Shown here piece by piece: positions 29,208 to 33,805 of a DNA stretch of 33,805 bases. The notes below the pieces were generated by a model that did no database searches, had not been told where the DNA came from, and worked only from the letters and a program-made list of their open reading frames with translations. The number at the start of each line of letters is the position of its first letter. Within the stretch, counting starts at the first letter, position 1. The DNA lies in NCBI RefSeq assembly GCF_001571325.1, contig NZ_BCTO01000039.1, forward strand, positions 1 to 33,805, in the 5' to 3' direction. This stretch comes from Delftia tsuruhatensis NBRC 16741 (GTDB lineage: Bacteria; Pseudomonadota; Gammaproteobacteria; Burkholderiales; Burkholderiaceae_C). The position numbers were made by a program, and so were the translations under genes.

Positions 29208-29215
29208 TGGAGAGC

Positions 29216-29770
29216 CTAGAGCGCTTCCGGCGTGGGCGGCGAAAAAGTAATTTCAAATTGTGGAGATTTTGGCTTCTCAGGTGGCAACTCCAACTCCCAA
29301 GTTAAAAATGCTGCCAATCCACATTGTTTTGCCTTGCTCGCAAGCTGTTTATCGCCCGTGTAGATGGTGTTCGCTTTGCGAGAGATTGCGGTTGCCAAAA
29401 TCTGGCGATCAAATTTAACCTTGGCTTTGGTCTCTTGGTTGAAGTCGCTGATAACCTTCGATTTGCTGGTAACGGTTTCAATAAGAGAACACTCAATTGC
29501 GGCGCGCAGATCAAAAGGCGCAATTGTGAACGCTCTAGAAGAGTTAATGAGGTTTAGCCTCTTCTCCCTGTCTGGACCGCCATGAACCATGAACTCAGAA
29601 ATAACAGGCGTCGGCAGCAAAATTCTCGCCTTATTTGCGGCGATTGTTTTGAGTAGATAGTCCATGCGCTCTCTGCACCTCTCTAGCGGGGCGCCAGTCG
29701 ATGGATCTATCGGGACGGACGCATTTTCATCGAAAGCGATGGCCAATACAGATGTATCAAATACGACCAT
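29216..29770 (-). CDS. PIN-domain protein (VapC-like ribonuclease), 184 aa
   Basis: The PIN-domain acidic residues are visible: MVVFDTSVLAIAFD at the start, TPVISEFMVHG near residue 55-60, KFDRQILATAISRKANTIYTGDKQL near residues 118-143. This is a metal-dependent RNase fold used by VapC toxins and by some defence systems. It is longer than a typical VapC (about 130). The ATG overlaps the stop of the upstream 254-residue gene (TGATG), so the two form a cassette. Both are AT-richer than the flanking genes. Toxin activity is an inference. Confidence 0.78.
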   Translation of the reverse strand: MVVFDTSVLAIAFDENASVPIDPSTGAPLERCRERMDYLLKTIAANKARILLPTPVISEFMVHGGPDREKRLNLINSSRAFTIAPFDLRAAIECSLIETVTSKSKVISDFNQETKAKVKFDRQILATAISRKANTIYTGDKQLASKAKQCGLAAFLTWELELPPEKPKSPQFEITFSPPTPEAL

Positions 29771-30534
29771 CAGTGTAACCCGTCCTCATGTCCGCGAATG
29801 CGCGCAATTGTTGAATCTATATCTTGCTGCGTTGACCAGTCTGTGTCGCGGAGCGCACGCAATCTGACCGTTGCCTCCGTCAATCCGACGTCGTCCAAGA
29901 TTTCAAAATCATCCACCCTGAAGTCAAGTAGCTTCCACTCTCCGTCCTCTGCTCTTTCCCATCTGGCAGTCCCGATAGCTCGGAGAACTGGACCTTTGTA
30001 AAGAAACTGTGCAATTCTGCTGGCCAAGTCGCGTGTGAGAGTTATAGACCAAGTACGGCCTTCTCCGTCGACTATTTGAGCATGGGCGCTGCTGTCTTTC
30101 CCGCCGATGCGAACCAATTCGCCGTCAACTTCTGCGGGTTCCCAGAATGGGATGAATTTTTCGGGTTCTTGAGTGTTCCGCCCGGGGAATTGAATTACGA
30201 CTGCGGTTTTTCCACCGGCCGGCCTAGCTCTCAGTTCACCAATTGCATTATCGAACTTTAGGAGTTTATTGATATCCGCGTATGCTGCGAGAGCATCATT
30301 CGCGGCAGTGCCGGCGGCTGTTTGCGAAACGCGATCTGAGACCTTCGGGGATGCCTCGTGTTCAACCCAGGCAACATGCGCAATGCTGCCTTTTTCTAAA
30401 CGAGAGAAGTGGACGTTGGCTTGGTGACCAAGTAGCTTGGAAAAGGCAGCCAGATACTCCGCCAATCGATTCATTGGAATCGAGTCCGGCGTGTACGCGT
30501 CGATCCAAAGCTCGTACTCGTCTAAGTTGGTCAC
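29770..30534 (-). CDS. Unknown protein coupled to the PIN-domain gene, 254 aa
   Basis: Starts at GTG 30534 (VTNLDEYELWIDAYTPDSIP), with CAGGAC eight to ten bases upstream. The frame stays open upstream, but that part has poor protein character. The N-terminal half has LAEYLAAFSKLLGHQANVHF and an Ala-rich helix; the C-terminal half looks beta-rich (DGEGRTWSITLTRDLASRIAQ, VLRAIGTARWER). It is far larger than usual VapB antitoxins and lacks a visible DNA-binding motif. It may be an antitoxin, sensor or partner of the PIN nuclease in a defence cassette. Family not recognised. Confidence 0.6.
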   Translation of the reverse strand: MTNLDEYELWIDAYTPDSIPMNRLAEYLAAFSKLLGHQANVHFSRLEKGSIAHVAWVEHEASPKVSDRVSQTAAGTAANDALAAYADINKLLKFDNAIGELRARPAGGKTAVVIQFPGRNTQEPEKFIPFWEPAEVDGELVRIGGKDSSAHAQIVDGEGRTWSITLTRDLASRIAQFLYKGPVLRAIGTARWERAEDGEWKLLDFRVDDFEILDDVGLTEATVRLRALRDTDWSTQQDIDSTIARIRGHEDGLH

Positions 30535-30808
30535 ATCAATTGTCCTGCTGGCAGTGGCTGAAGGGTACCAGAGCAACTCGTGGCCAGCCAGCTTCTTCTG
30601 CGCGTTCCAGCTCGGGTTTTGGAGTTGCACAACAATCACCCAGCGCTTCTGGCGAGAGGGCGCGGTCAGCAAATGAGGGTCCTTGGGTGGCCAAAATTTA
30701 TGCCTACCCCTCTCCGCCGCAGAATCAGCCTCCCAGCACCATGGGCTGCAGTTGCAGGCCCAACGCGTCCAGGCATGTAGCTGCGGTGAGGACATTTGTC
30801 CGCAATGG
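30535..30808. other. Short non-coding stretch upstream of the PIN cassette
   Basis: It holds the start region for the leftward cassette and runs up to copy 4 of the late element. No gene is supported; possible longer starts for the 254-residue protein lie here but lack ribosome sites. Confidence 0.35.
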
Positions 30809-30826
30809 CTTCCTCTAGGGTTCGCG
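30809..30826 (+). promoter_or_regulatory. Repeated late element, copy 4
   Basis: CTTCCTCTAGGGTTCGCG keeps the CTAGGGTTCG core but diverges in the first six bases. It ends 29 bases before the ATG at 30856, the same spacing as copies 1 and 6. Confidence 0.6.
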
Positions 30827-30855
30827 CGACCCCGCCCCGGTGCTGACAATGGGGC

Positions 30856-31296
30856 ATGGCACATCTCCCCACCCTCATCCTCTCTGGTGCGCTGGTCCTG
30901 GCGATTGTGTTGGGCTGCGTAGCCCTGTGCGCGGCGCATCGAGCGAGGGCTGCTGCGCGGCGAGCAGAAGCGGGCGCGCGGCCCGCCGACGCCGACCTGG
31001 CCTATGTGCGCGACGTGCTGCTGCTCGCGCGCCGCGAGTTCGACTTCCACGGCGGATGCGTGGCCACCGACCGGCCAGACTTGCCACTGTCGCCAGAAAC
31101 CAGCTGGACCGTCGATTTCTCCAGGGCGCGCGCGGCTATCGACATCGCCATGGATTTGCTGGAGCGCGCGGCTCCCCATACTGGTCCTGAATGTTCTGGC
31201 GAAAGTACCTGCCTGCTGACTGCGCCGCTTTCAACTCGGTCCAGATATGTGCCGGCACCCTCGGGTAGTCGTAAGCCCGCTCCGGGCTGCTCTTGA
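30856..31296 (+). CDS. Membrane-anchored hypothetical protein, 146 aa
   Basis: Starts MAHLPTLILSGALVLAIVLG: one transmembrane segment at about residues 6-27, followed by an Arg/Ala-rich juxtamembrane stretch (HRARAAARRAEAGAR) and a soluble helical part (LAYVRDVLLLARREFDFHGG). A weak GGGG site precedes the ATG, and a late-element copy lies upstream. The last 160 bases overlap the KTSC gene on the other strand, so the true end of the functional part may be near residue 110. Function unknown; position and anchor are compatible with a lysis or envelope accessory role. Confidence 0.55.
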   Translation: MAHLPTLILSGALVLAIVLGCVALCAAHRARAAARRAEAGARPADADLAYVRDVLLLARREFDFHGGCVATDRPDLPLSPETSWTVDFSRARAAIDIAMDLLERAAPHTGPECSGESTCLLTAPLSTRSRYVPAPSGSRKPAPGCS

Positions 31297-31378
31297 ACCA
31301 TAGGCGCAGCAGGCGTGTCGAGGGATCGTAGGACCCCCTCAGCAGTGCATCGGAATCAACAAAGGCATGCGACTCCAT
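31136..31378 (-). CDS. KTSC-domain protein, 80 aa
   Basis: Starts MESHAFVDSDALLRGSYDPS. The KTSC domain pattern is clear: a strand YDPSTRLLRLWFKSSPERAYD, then VPAHIWTELKAAQSAGRYF, ending NIQDQYG at about residue 67. KTSC domains are small beta-plus-helix units, often fused to phage or nuclease proteins, with suspected nucleic-acid links. The leader folds into a hairpin with the same 14-base core as the leader at 7583-7627. It overlaps the end of the rightward membrane gene. Confidence 0.78.
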   Translation of the reverse strand: MESHAFVDSDALLRGSYDPSTRLLRLWFKSSPERAYDYPRVPAHIWTELKAAQSAGRYFRQNIQDQYGEPRAPANPWRCR

Positions 31379-31386
31379 CGGTTTCG

Positions 31387-31433
31387 CCCTCTCGGGATGG
31401 TTGTGTAGGAGCACCCATCGTAGCCCGAGAGGG
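31387..31433 (-). promoter_or_regulatory. Structured 5' leader hairpin, copy 2
   Basis: Outer stem CCCTCTCGGG / CCCGAGAGGG (31387-31396 with 31424-31433), bulge, inner stem ATGG/CCAT (31397-31400 with 31414-31417), loop of 13 bases. The core ATGGTTGTGTAGGA is identical to copy 1. On the plus strand the stem is followed by ATTTTTC, so it may also act as a rightward terminator for the gene ending at 31296. Confidence 0.6.
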
Positions 31434-31466
31434 ATTTTTCTTGGCGGGTTCAGAAAGTGTGGCTGC

Positions 31467-31514
31467 TTGCATTCGCGAGCTGTCATATGCCCGCTTTATG
31501 TGACTAGAATGCAA
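31467..31514 (+). promoter_or_regulatory. Possible promoter with inverted TTGCATTC/GAATGCAA sites
   Basis: TTGCATTC (31467-31474) and GAATGCAA (31507-31514) are exact complements. TAGAAT (31505-31510) could be a -10 with TGTCAT 18 bases upstream, placing a start in front of the first H-NS-like gene. An operator for autoregulation is plausible. Confidence 0.4.
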
Positions 31515-31543
31515 ATCGCTAGCATACAACCGATGAAAAAGCC

Positions 31544-31831
31544 ATGACACCTGATTACAAGACGCTCCTCCAACAAAAAGCAGAGATCGAAGCACGCATT
31601 GCTGAAGTCCTGAAGGTCGAAAAGGCCGACGTGATCGCCAAGGTCCGCGCCTTGGTGGCCGACTACAACCTCACGGCAGACGACGTGTTCAGCTCGGGCA
31701 AACGCAAGTCGCCCGTCGGTGCAGGCGTGGCCAAGTACCGCGACCCAGCCACGGGCGCGACCTGGACCGGCCGGGGCAAGCCGCCGAACTGGATCAAGGA
31801 CGCTGTGGACCGAACAGCTTTTGAAGTCTGA
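31544..31831 (+). CDS. H-NS-family DNA-binding protein, copy 1, 95 aa
   Basis: Starts MTPDYKTLLQQKAEIEARIAEV, an N-terminal coiled-coil oligomerisation helix. The C-terminal DNA-binding part reads KYRDPATGATWTGRGKPPNW, the signature of short betaproteobacterial H-NS proteins (strand pair then a TWTGRGKPP AT-hook-like loop). Such proteins silence AT-rich DNA. It has its own intrinsic terminator downstream, and a paralogue follows at 31997. In a phage it may adjust silencing by the host H-NS or protect AT-rich cargo genes in this prophage. Confidence 0.9.
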   Translation: MTPDYKTLLQQKAEIEARIAEVLKVEKADVIAKVRALVADYNLTADDVFSSGKRKSPVGAGVAKYRDPATGATWTGRGKPPNWIKDAVDRTAFEV

Positions 31832-31833
31832 CC

Positions 31834-31864
31834 AAAGGCCCGCAATCGCGGGCTTTGTTCTTTG
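31834..31864 (+). terminator. Intrinsic terminator of the first H-NS-like gene
   Basis: GCCCGC-aatc-GCGGGC (31838-31853) followed by TTTGTTCTTT, seven bases after the stop codon. Confidence 0.82.
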
Positions 31865-31996
31865 TGGGCCAGACCTCATGGAAGGCACGCTGTTTGCCGG
31901 TCATCGGCATGGCGCACGTGCCTCTGAGGAGTAGCCAACCTCCCTCAGCTACCACGGTGCGGAACGTTGCAGATTTTTGGCCGGAGCACTAAAGAC

Positions 31997-32263
31997 ATGT
32001 CCTCGAAGTACAAAGCCCTTATGCGTGAGCGAGCAGCATTGGATGCAAAGATCGCTGAGTACTATGGCGCCAGGAAACTTGATGCGATTGATGACGCCAG
32101 GAAACTGGTGAAGGATCACGATCTCAAGCCCGACGACTTGTTTGTTCCCGACAAGCCTGCAAACGTGCGCTACCGGAATCCCAAGACAGGTGAGACTTGG
32201 ACGGGCCGTGGCCGAGCTCCTCGGTGGATCGAAGGCCAAGACCGGAAGCCTTTCGAGATTTGA
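31997..32263 (+). CDS. H-NS-family DNA-binding protein, copy 2, 88 aa
   Basis: Starts MSSKYKALMRERAALDAKI; an upstream in-frame start lacks a good ribosome site, while GGAG lies about ten bases before this ATG. Same plan as copy 1: N-terminal coiled coil, then VRYRNPKTGETWTGRGRAPRW. The two copies share the C-terminal motif but differ over most of the N-terminal half, so they are old paralogues or separate acquisitions and may form mixed oligomers. No clear terminator directly follows. Confidence 0.88.
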   Translation: MSSKYKALMRERAALDAKIAEYYGARKLDAIDDARKLVKDHDLKPDDLFVPDKPANVRYRNPKTGETWTGRGRAPRWIEGQDRKPFEI

Positions 32264-32307
32264 ACGACAGTCAGCCATGAGTGGGTTTTCCATGCCACCA
32301 TCGCACC

Positions 32308-32508
32308 ATGACTCCCACGCCCCTCCTTCAGTTCACCAGCGTGCGCACGAGCGTTGTGGACGGAAAGACGCTCATCGGCCTCAAGCACACGGCCAAAACA
32401 TCGGCAGGCCTGCCTGTGTCCACGACCTGGATCGATATGCCTCCCGAGGATGTGGAGCGGCTGATCAAGACGCTGCAGGACACGTTGGCCGAGCTGGGCC
32501 GCAAGTAG
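32308..32508 (+). CDS. Hypothetical small protein, 66 aa
   Basis: Starts MTPTPLLQFTSVRTSVVDG, though no clear ribosome site precedes it. It looks like a small beta-plus-helix unit: TSVVDGKTLIGLKHTAKTS, then TTWIDMPPEDVERLIKTLQD. The protein-like composition supports it; the start is uncertain. It follows the second H-NS-like gene and may be co-transcribed. Family not recognised. Confidence 0.55.
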   Translation: MTPTPLLQFTSVRTSVVDGKTLIGLKHTAKTSAGLPVSTTWIDMPPEDVERLIKTLQDTLAELGRK

Positions 32509-32561
32509 CCGCGCGCATCAGCCCCCCTCCAGCTCCGCGCGCTAGGGCTTTTCATTCCTGT

Positions 32562-32693
32562 TTACCCCCGCATAAACAGCGTCAGAACGCCCACCGCCAC
32601 AGCCAGCAGCACGATGGCAACGGCAGCCAGGCCCACAGTCATGGCAGGGCTGTTTTCATCGTCTTCGTCCCGCTCCCCGTCTCTGCCTTCCAT
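32562..32693 (-). CDS. Small acidic single-pass membrane protein, 43 aa
   Basis: Starts MEGRDGERDEDDENSPAMTV with GGAGGAG five bases upstream. Residues 1-15 are strongly acidic, then one transmembrane segment (LAAVAIVLLAVAVGVLTLF) and a short basic end. A clear ribosome site and clean domain plan support it despite its size. It is convergent with the 66-residue gene and divergent from the DUF4124 gene. Function unknown; small inner-membrane phage proteins of this kind can modulate host envelope or exclusion functions. Confidence 0.6.
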   Translation of the reverse strand: MEGRDGERDEDDENSPAMTVGLAAVAIVLLAVAVGVLTLFMRG

Positions 32694-32914
32694 CGCTCCT
32701 CCAGTGCACGGCCATTGAGTGATCCGGTGCACCAGTATGGGGCCGCTGCATTGGGATCATTCCTGTGTAGCCTTACATGCGTCTGAGTTGACCCCCGGCT
32801 AGGGTTCGACCCGCCCCACCCAAGGAAAGGCAGCTTCTGGGCTGCCGATGCAGCAGCGCCAATGCGGCGGCTTGTGCTTCCGCCGCTGATACAGTGCGGC
32901 CAGGAGGAGTTCCA
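32694..32914. other. Intergenic stretch with late element, copy 5
   Basis: No gene seen. It contains the late-element copy at 32793-32810, the leftward start signals of the 43-residue membrane gene and about 100 bases of leader before the DUF4124 gene. Confidence 0.45.
32793..32810 (+). promoter_or_regulatory. Repeated late element, copy 5 (DUF4124 gene)
   Basis: CCCCGGCTAGGGTTCGAC matches the consensus at every defined position. A TTGACC overlaps its left end (32788-32793). The next ATG is 104 bases away. Confidence 0.75.
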
Positions 32915-33481
32915 ATGCGTCACCTTGCCTGCTGTCTTGCTGTATCTGTGCTGGGCATTTGGCCCACCGCTTATGCTCAGGTGTTCAAGTGCAAAGGCCC
33001 AGGCGGGCAGTTCACCTATTCTGATCGCCCCTGTGAGGCGCGTAGCACTGGCGGCATGATGCTGCGCGAACGGACCTACGAGGAGAAGATGCAGGAGCGC
33101 CAGCAGGCCTACGATGCGGAGCTGCGTAAGCAGGAGCGCCGAATGGCTGAGCAGCAACAGGCCTGGGAAGTGCAGCAGCAGGCGCTTCAGAGGCAAGCTA
33201 CTGCACCAGTGCCGAGTGCTGGCGGCGGTTACGCAGAGCGCCTGGCAAACCGCAATGCTGGCGTTCAGAGCAATCTCGGTCGTAAGGCCCCCAAGGCACG
33301 CAAACCCCAGTTCAGCGACGAGGATTTTTCACCTCCACCTGCCAATCGGATCACACACTGCAACGGCGGCTACTGCTACGACAACCAAGGCGGCTCCTAT
33401 CACAGCATAGGGAATGGGTACATGGCCGGACCTGGCGGGGCCCGGTGCACACAGTCCGGTGGGCAAATGGATTGCCGATGA
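32915..33481 (+). CDS. Secreted DUF4124-domain protein, 188 aa
   Basis: ATG 32915 follows GGAGGAG by six bases. The signal peptide (MRHLACCLAVSVLGIWPTAYA) is followed by QVFKCKGPGGQFTYSDRPCE, the DUF4124 pattern (paired Cys around YSD-PC). A Gln/Glu/Arg-rich helix follows (about residues 52-95), then a Pro/Lys linker and a Cys/Gly/Tyr-rich C-terminal part (CNGGYCYDNQGGSYHS). DUF4124 proteins are periplasmic and common in betaproteobacteria; the biochemical role is not established. An intrinsic terminator follows at once, so this is a single-gene unit driven from copy 5 of the late element. Confidence 0.8.
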   Translation: MRHLACCLAVSVLGIWPTAYAQVFKCKGPGGQFTYSDRPCEARSTGGMMLRERTYEEKMQERQQAYDAELRKQERRMAEQQQAWEVQQQALQRQATAPVPSAGGGYAERLANRNAGVQSNLGRKAPKARKPQFSDEDFSPPPANRITHCNGGYCYDNQGGSYHSIGNGYMAGPGGARCTQSGGQMDCR

Positions 33482-33490
33482 CGTTTTAGC

Positions 33491-33514
33491 AAGCCCGCAC
33501 CAGCGGGCTTTTTT
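33491..33514 (+). terminator. Intrinsic terminator after the DUF4124 gene
   Basis: GCCCGC-acca-GCGGGC (33493-33508) followed by TTTTTT. Copy 6 of the late element begins six bases later. Confidence 0.9.
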
Positions 33515-33519
33515 GAGCG

Positions 33520-33537
33520 CCCCGCCTAGGGTTCGAC
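33520..33537 (+). promoter_or_regulatory. Repeated late element, copy 6
   Basis: CCCCGCCTAGGGTTCGAC, full consensus match, between an intrinsic terminator and the ATG at 33568 (30 bases away). Confidence 0.75.
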
Positions 33538-33567
33538 GCCCACCCCCTGCTCCGGAAGAGTGGCGGG

Positions 33568-33805
33568 ATGAGTGAAATCGATGACATCCTCAAGGGCGCG
33601 CCGGCGCACAAGACAGACGCGCCCCCTAGTGCCGCGCTGGCCGGGCACTCCGCCAAACCCACATCCGAGATCGACGACATCATGAAAGACGCGCCCACCA
33701 CGGCGCGCGGCTTGAAAGGGTGGGCGCGGGATATTGGCGCAGGACTGGTGGACACGGCCATAGGCGTGCCAGAAGCGCTCGTTGGACTTGCCGACATTCC
33801 CACGG
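33568..33805 (+). CDS. N-terminal part of a probable large virion protein (cut by window edge)
   Basis: From ATG 33568 the frame is open to the window edge (79 complete codons). It starts MSEIDDILKGAPAHK and repeats the phrase as SEIDDIMKDAPTT at about residue 32, an internal repeat. A Gly/Ala-rich amphipathic segment follows (WARDIGAGLVDTAIGVPEAL), as in ejection or internal virion proteins. Preceded by a terminator and a full-consensus late element. The identity cannot be settled from this fragment. Confidence 0.68.
   Translation, partial: MSEIDDILKGAPAHKTDAPPSAALAGHSAKPTSEIDDIMKDAPTTARGLKGWARDIGAGLVDTAIGVPEALVGLADIPT

Noticed and set aside
30282..30818. 178-residue rightward frame opposite the PIN partner gene
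   Set aside because: No ribosome site, Arg/Ser/Pro-rich shadow composition, antisense to the better-supported leftward gene.
32538..32556. GCGCTAGGGCTTTTC as another late element
   Set aside because: Only CTAGGG is shared; no rightward gene starts downstream before the membrane gene on the other strand.

Overview
The window is most of a temperate, tailed-phage genome (a prophage or closely related phage) from a high-GC betaproteobacterium, probably Burkholderiales/Comamonadaceae. The host guess rests on the base composition, an IPTL-CTERM-like sorting tail, short H-NS-type proteins, RdgC and DUF4124 proteins; it is an inference. The head set (PBSX-type terminase, P22-like portal, N4-gp56-like capsid, gp4-like adaptor) suggests a podovirus-like particle. 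No integrase, attachment site, tRNA, CRISPR array or recognisable lysis gene lies in the window, and both edges cut genes (rdgC at the left, a large virion protein at the right).

Layout. (1) About 4.7 kb to 1: a leftward early operon of small genes from a pL-like promoter (4706-4735) to rdgC. It includes an Arc-like ribbon-helix-helix protein and several tiny membrane proteins, and is interrupted by a rightward lipoprotein gene and a non-coding stretch with three mutually pairing segments (3209-3394). (2) 4.8-7.1 kb: lambda-like immunity region with a leftward S24 CI-type repressor, three unknown genes, a Cro/YdaS-like regulator and a pR-like promoter. Five copies of a 13-bp operator (TAGCRNNNYGCTA-like) lie at pL and pR. 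(3) 7.6-13.4 kb: rightward early operon with overlapping starts and stops: Rha/KilAC protein, an O-like replication initiator with eight 17-bp palindromic iterons inside it (probable origin), a partner, a RuvC-like resolvase, a DUF4406 protein, a zinc protein and a winged-helix protein that may be the late regulator. (4) 13.5-16.7 kb: an AT-richer, opposite-strand gene for a 1080-residue secreted, surface-sorted protein resembling an M30-like peptidase whose HExxH motif reads RELAH. (5) 17.0-27.3 kb: packaging and head genes. (6) 27.3-33.5 kb: a 6-kb accessory stretch inside the late region, with coiled-coil genes, a three-copy secreted-protein family, a second Rha, a PIN-domain two-gene cassette, a KTSC protein, two H-NS-like genes and a DUF4124 protein. 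(7) The start of the next virion gene.

How it may work. The repressor would hold pL and pR through mirror-image operator pairs. After induction, pR expresses replication genes. Late genes seem to be served by a repeated 18-bp element, CCCCGNCTAGGGTTCGAC, found six times, always in the same orientation, in front of rightward late or accessory genes and twice directly behind an intrinsic terminator. This looks like a phage-specific late promoter or activator site and is the strongest undescribed signal here. A second is a hairpin with a 14-base invariant core in the leaders of two unrelated leftward accessory genes 24 kb apart.
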